Below are positions 11,138 to 12,532 of a stretch of DNA of 12,532 nucleotides, one piece after another; within the stretch, counting starts at the first letter, position 1; every line of letters starts with the position of its first letter. The position numbers were made by a program, and so were the translations under genes. The stretch covers positions 1,115-13,646 of the forward strand of contig MHFU01000169.1 of NCBI GenBank assembly GCA_001804345.1, read 5' to 3'. A model generated the notes under the pieces. That model was not told the origin of the DNA. It ran no database searches and saw only the letters and a list, made by a program, of their open reading frames with translations. Source of the DNA: Omnitrophica bacterium RIFOXYB12_FULL_50_7. Lineage in GTDB: Bacteria > Omnitrophota > Omnitrophia > Omnitrophales > Aquincolibacteriaceae.

Positions 11138-12532
11138 TACCTTGTAATAAGCGCGAGCTGACAAATGCAGCTCTTTCATCGCCATCTCGATGAGCTTGCG
11201 ACCTTGAAGGTCGGGGGTGGCGAATTCTTTGATGTCTTTGGGATTCATCTGGGAATTTGTTTTATAAGAGCGCATTCGATAGCGCGATCTCTGGATCTTC
11301 CGGCACGCGCAAACCCGTTCCCGGATCGTTGCCGAACTTTCCGCCTGTTCCTGATTCGTAAGAGTTTGAAACGACAACGCCGGTACTTCTATGTGAATAT
11401 CGATCCTGTCCAGAATAGGACCTGAGATCTTGGACTGATATTTATGGATCTGCCCCAGTGAACAGCGGCAAGTCTTGCGCGGATCGCCAAGAAAACCACA
11501 CATACACGGGTTCATAGCCGCCACGAGCAGGAAGTTGGCCGGAAAAGTAACCTGGCTTTTAGCTCTTGAGATTGTAATGCAACCATCCTCAAGTGGGCCG
11601 CGGAGTGTTTCCAGTGCGTCTCGCCGAAACTCCGGAAGCTCATCCAGGAAAAGGACGCCGCCGTGCGAAAGAGACATTTCTCCAGGGCGCGGGGACGGTC
11701 CGCCTCCGGCCAGGGCAATTGCGGAAGCCGTGTAATGAGGTGAGCGAAAAGGCCGCTCGGAAATAAGGCAATTTCCTTGCGGGATCAGGCCTGCCACGCT
11801 GTGGATCTTGGTGATCTCTAGCGCTTCCTCGGAGTCCATAGGAGGGAGGAGGCTCGGGATGCGCCTGGCGAGCATGGTCTTTCCGCTGCCCGGGGGACCC
11901 ACGAAAAGGATTTTGTGGTTTCCCGCGACAGCGATCTCCAGCGCCCGTTTAGCAGCCTGCTGGCCACGGACTTCGGAAAAATCGGGCAAGTTCTGGGAAG
12001 GAGTCTTGTTCTTATAAGGAATGTTTCGGAGAGGCTCGATCATCCGTTCGCCGAGCAGAAAATCCACAGTCTCCCGGAGGCTTTTGACAGGATAAACGGT
12101 CACGTCTTTGGCGAGTGCCGCCTCTTCTCCGTTCTCGGTCGGGAGGACGAACGAGGAATTCTTAAGGCCTGTGGTAATGGAGATGACACCCCTCATGGGT
12201 CGCAGGGTTCCGTCGAGGGCTAATTCTCCGAGAAAAATATGGCCAGCGAGTTTTTCGGATGGGACGATGCCGTGACAGGCCAGGATTCCCATGGCGATGG
12301 GGAAGTCGAACGCGGCGCCTTCCTTCTTGAGATCCGCGGGCGCGAGACTGATCGTGATCTTGTCAGGCGGGATGTGAAAACCGCTGTTCTTGAGGGCCGT
12401 ACGAACTCTTTCCCGGGCCTCTTTGATGCTTGTATCCGGAAGGCCCACCAGGATCAGTTGGGGCAGGCCGTTGGTGATATCGACTTCGATATCTACGGGA
12501 AATGCGTGGATGCCCAAGGCAAAGGCGCTTTT
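11027..12532 (-). CDS. comM: ComM/YifB family Mg-chelatase-like AAA+ ATPase (5' end beyond window)
   Basis: Relative of magnesium chelatase subunit I. In Vibrio and relatives ComM is a hexameric helicase promoting branch migration during natural transformation. The frame runs off the window. The codons before the TTG at 12515-12517 read KSAFA, matching the usual N-terminus, so only a few residues are missing. Numbered from that TTG, an N-terminal Lon-like ChlI domain covers 1-165 (GLPQLILVGLPDTSIKEARER). An AAA+ domain follows with Walker A GPPGSGKT (207-214), Walker B GVLFLDE (287-293) and the Cys-rich PCMCGFLGDPRKTCRC (337-352). A Mg-chelatase C-terminal domain covers about 395-496 and ends RQWYG. 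It appears intact and functional. Its 3' end is repeated twice downstream. Confidence 0.96.
   Translation of the reverse strand, partial: KSAFALGIHAFPVDIEVDITNGLPQLILVGLPDTSIKEARERVRTALKNSGFHIPPDKITISLAPADLKKEGAAFDFPIAMGILACHGIVPSEKLAGHIFLGELALDGTLRPMRGVISITTGLKNSSFVLPTENGEEAALAKDVTVYPVKSLRETVDFLLGERMIEPLRNIPYKNKTPSQNLPDFSEVRGQQAAKRALEIAVAGNHKILFVGPPGSGKTMLARRIPSLLPPMDSEEALEITKIHSVAGLIPQGNCLISERPFRSPHYTASAIALAGGGPSPRPGEMSLSHGGVLFLDELPEFRRDALETLRGPLEDGCITISRAKSQVTFPANFLLVAAMNPCMCGFLGDPRKTCRCSLGQIHKYQSKISGPILDRIDIHIEVPALSFQTLTNQEQAESSATIRERVCACRKIQRSRYRMRSYKTNSQMNPKDIKEFATPDLQGRKLIEMAMKELHLSARAYYKVLKIARTISDLAGSEQIQSEHIAEAIQYRSLDRQWYG

Noticed and set aside
1..12532. tRNA, rRNA or CRISPR array
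   Set aside because: No cloverleaf with conserved T-loop bases, no rRNA-like segments and no regular repeat-spacer pattern was seen on reading both strands.

Overview
The window looks like a chromosomal segment of an uncultured Gram-negative bacterium. It has two exported or outer-membrane proteins, a housekeeping ribosomal-protein operon and mid-range base composition with many short palindromic repeats. The combination recalls candidate phyla such as Omnitrophota, but nothing in the window fixes the phylum and I hold that assignment loosely.

Positions 35-2572 (+ strand) carry a translation and RNA-processing operon: rpsP, trmD, rplS, rnhB and a YraN/UPF0102 gene. The usual rimM between rpsP and trmD is missing. 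Its place, and the rplS-rnhB gap, hold arrays of a degenerate 9-bp repeat. Positions 2657-5779 (+) hold a pair of exported proteins: an Omp85/BamA-type beta-barrel without POTRA domains, and a 550-residue protein of a family I only partly recognise. Its motifs resemble a degraded kinase-like active site. A perfect palindrome separates the two genes, and a MITE-like inverted repeat (5780-5931) follows them.

Positions 5959-8912 (- strand) are a two-component system. A single-domain response regulator with a clear sigma-70 promoter comes first, followed by a membrane-bound PAS-PAS histidine kinase, with a perfect 13-bp hairpin between the two genes.

Positions 9049-12532 (-) are the most unusual part. 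comM, a Mg-chelatase-like AAA+ ATPase linked to natural transformation, runs in from the right edge and ends at 11027. Its last 37 codons (111 bp) recur twice more downstream in the same orientation, at 9840-9950 and 9049-9242. The last copy is also exactly 111 bp once an 83-bp palindromic insertion is removed. Each copy ends at its stop codon. Two of the three are followed within 20 bp, or with overlap, by cargo genes on the same strand: an ORF6N-domain gene behind the middle copy, and three small genes behind comM itself. This looks like repeated insertion at the comM 3' end. Each newcomer appears to have brought its own replacement comM tail, keeping comM intact and placing its cargo behind comM transcription. 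No recombinase is present in the window.

The ORF6N gene has itself been frameshifted by a 26-bp palindromic insertion. Removing that insertion restores a family-like C-terminus.
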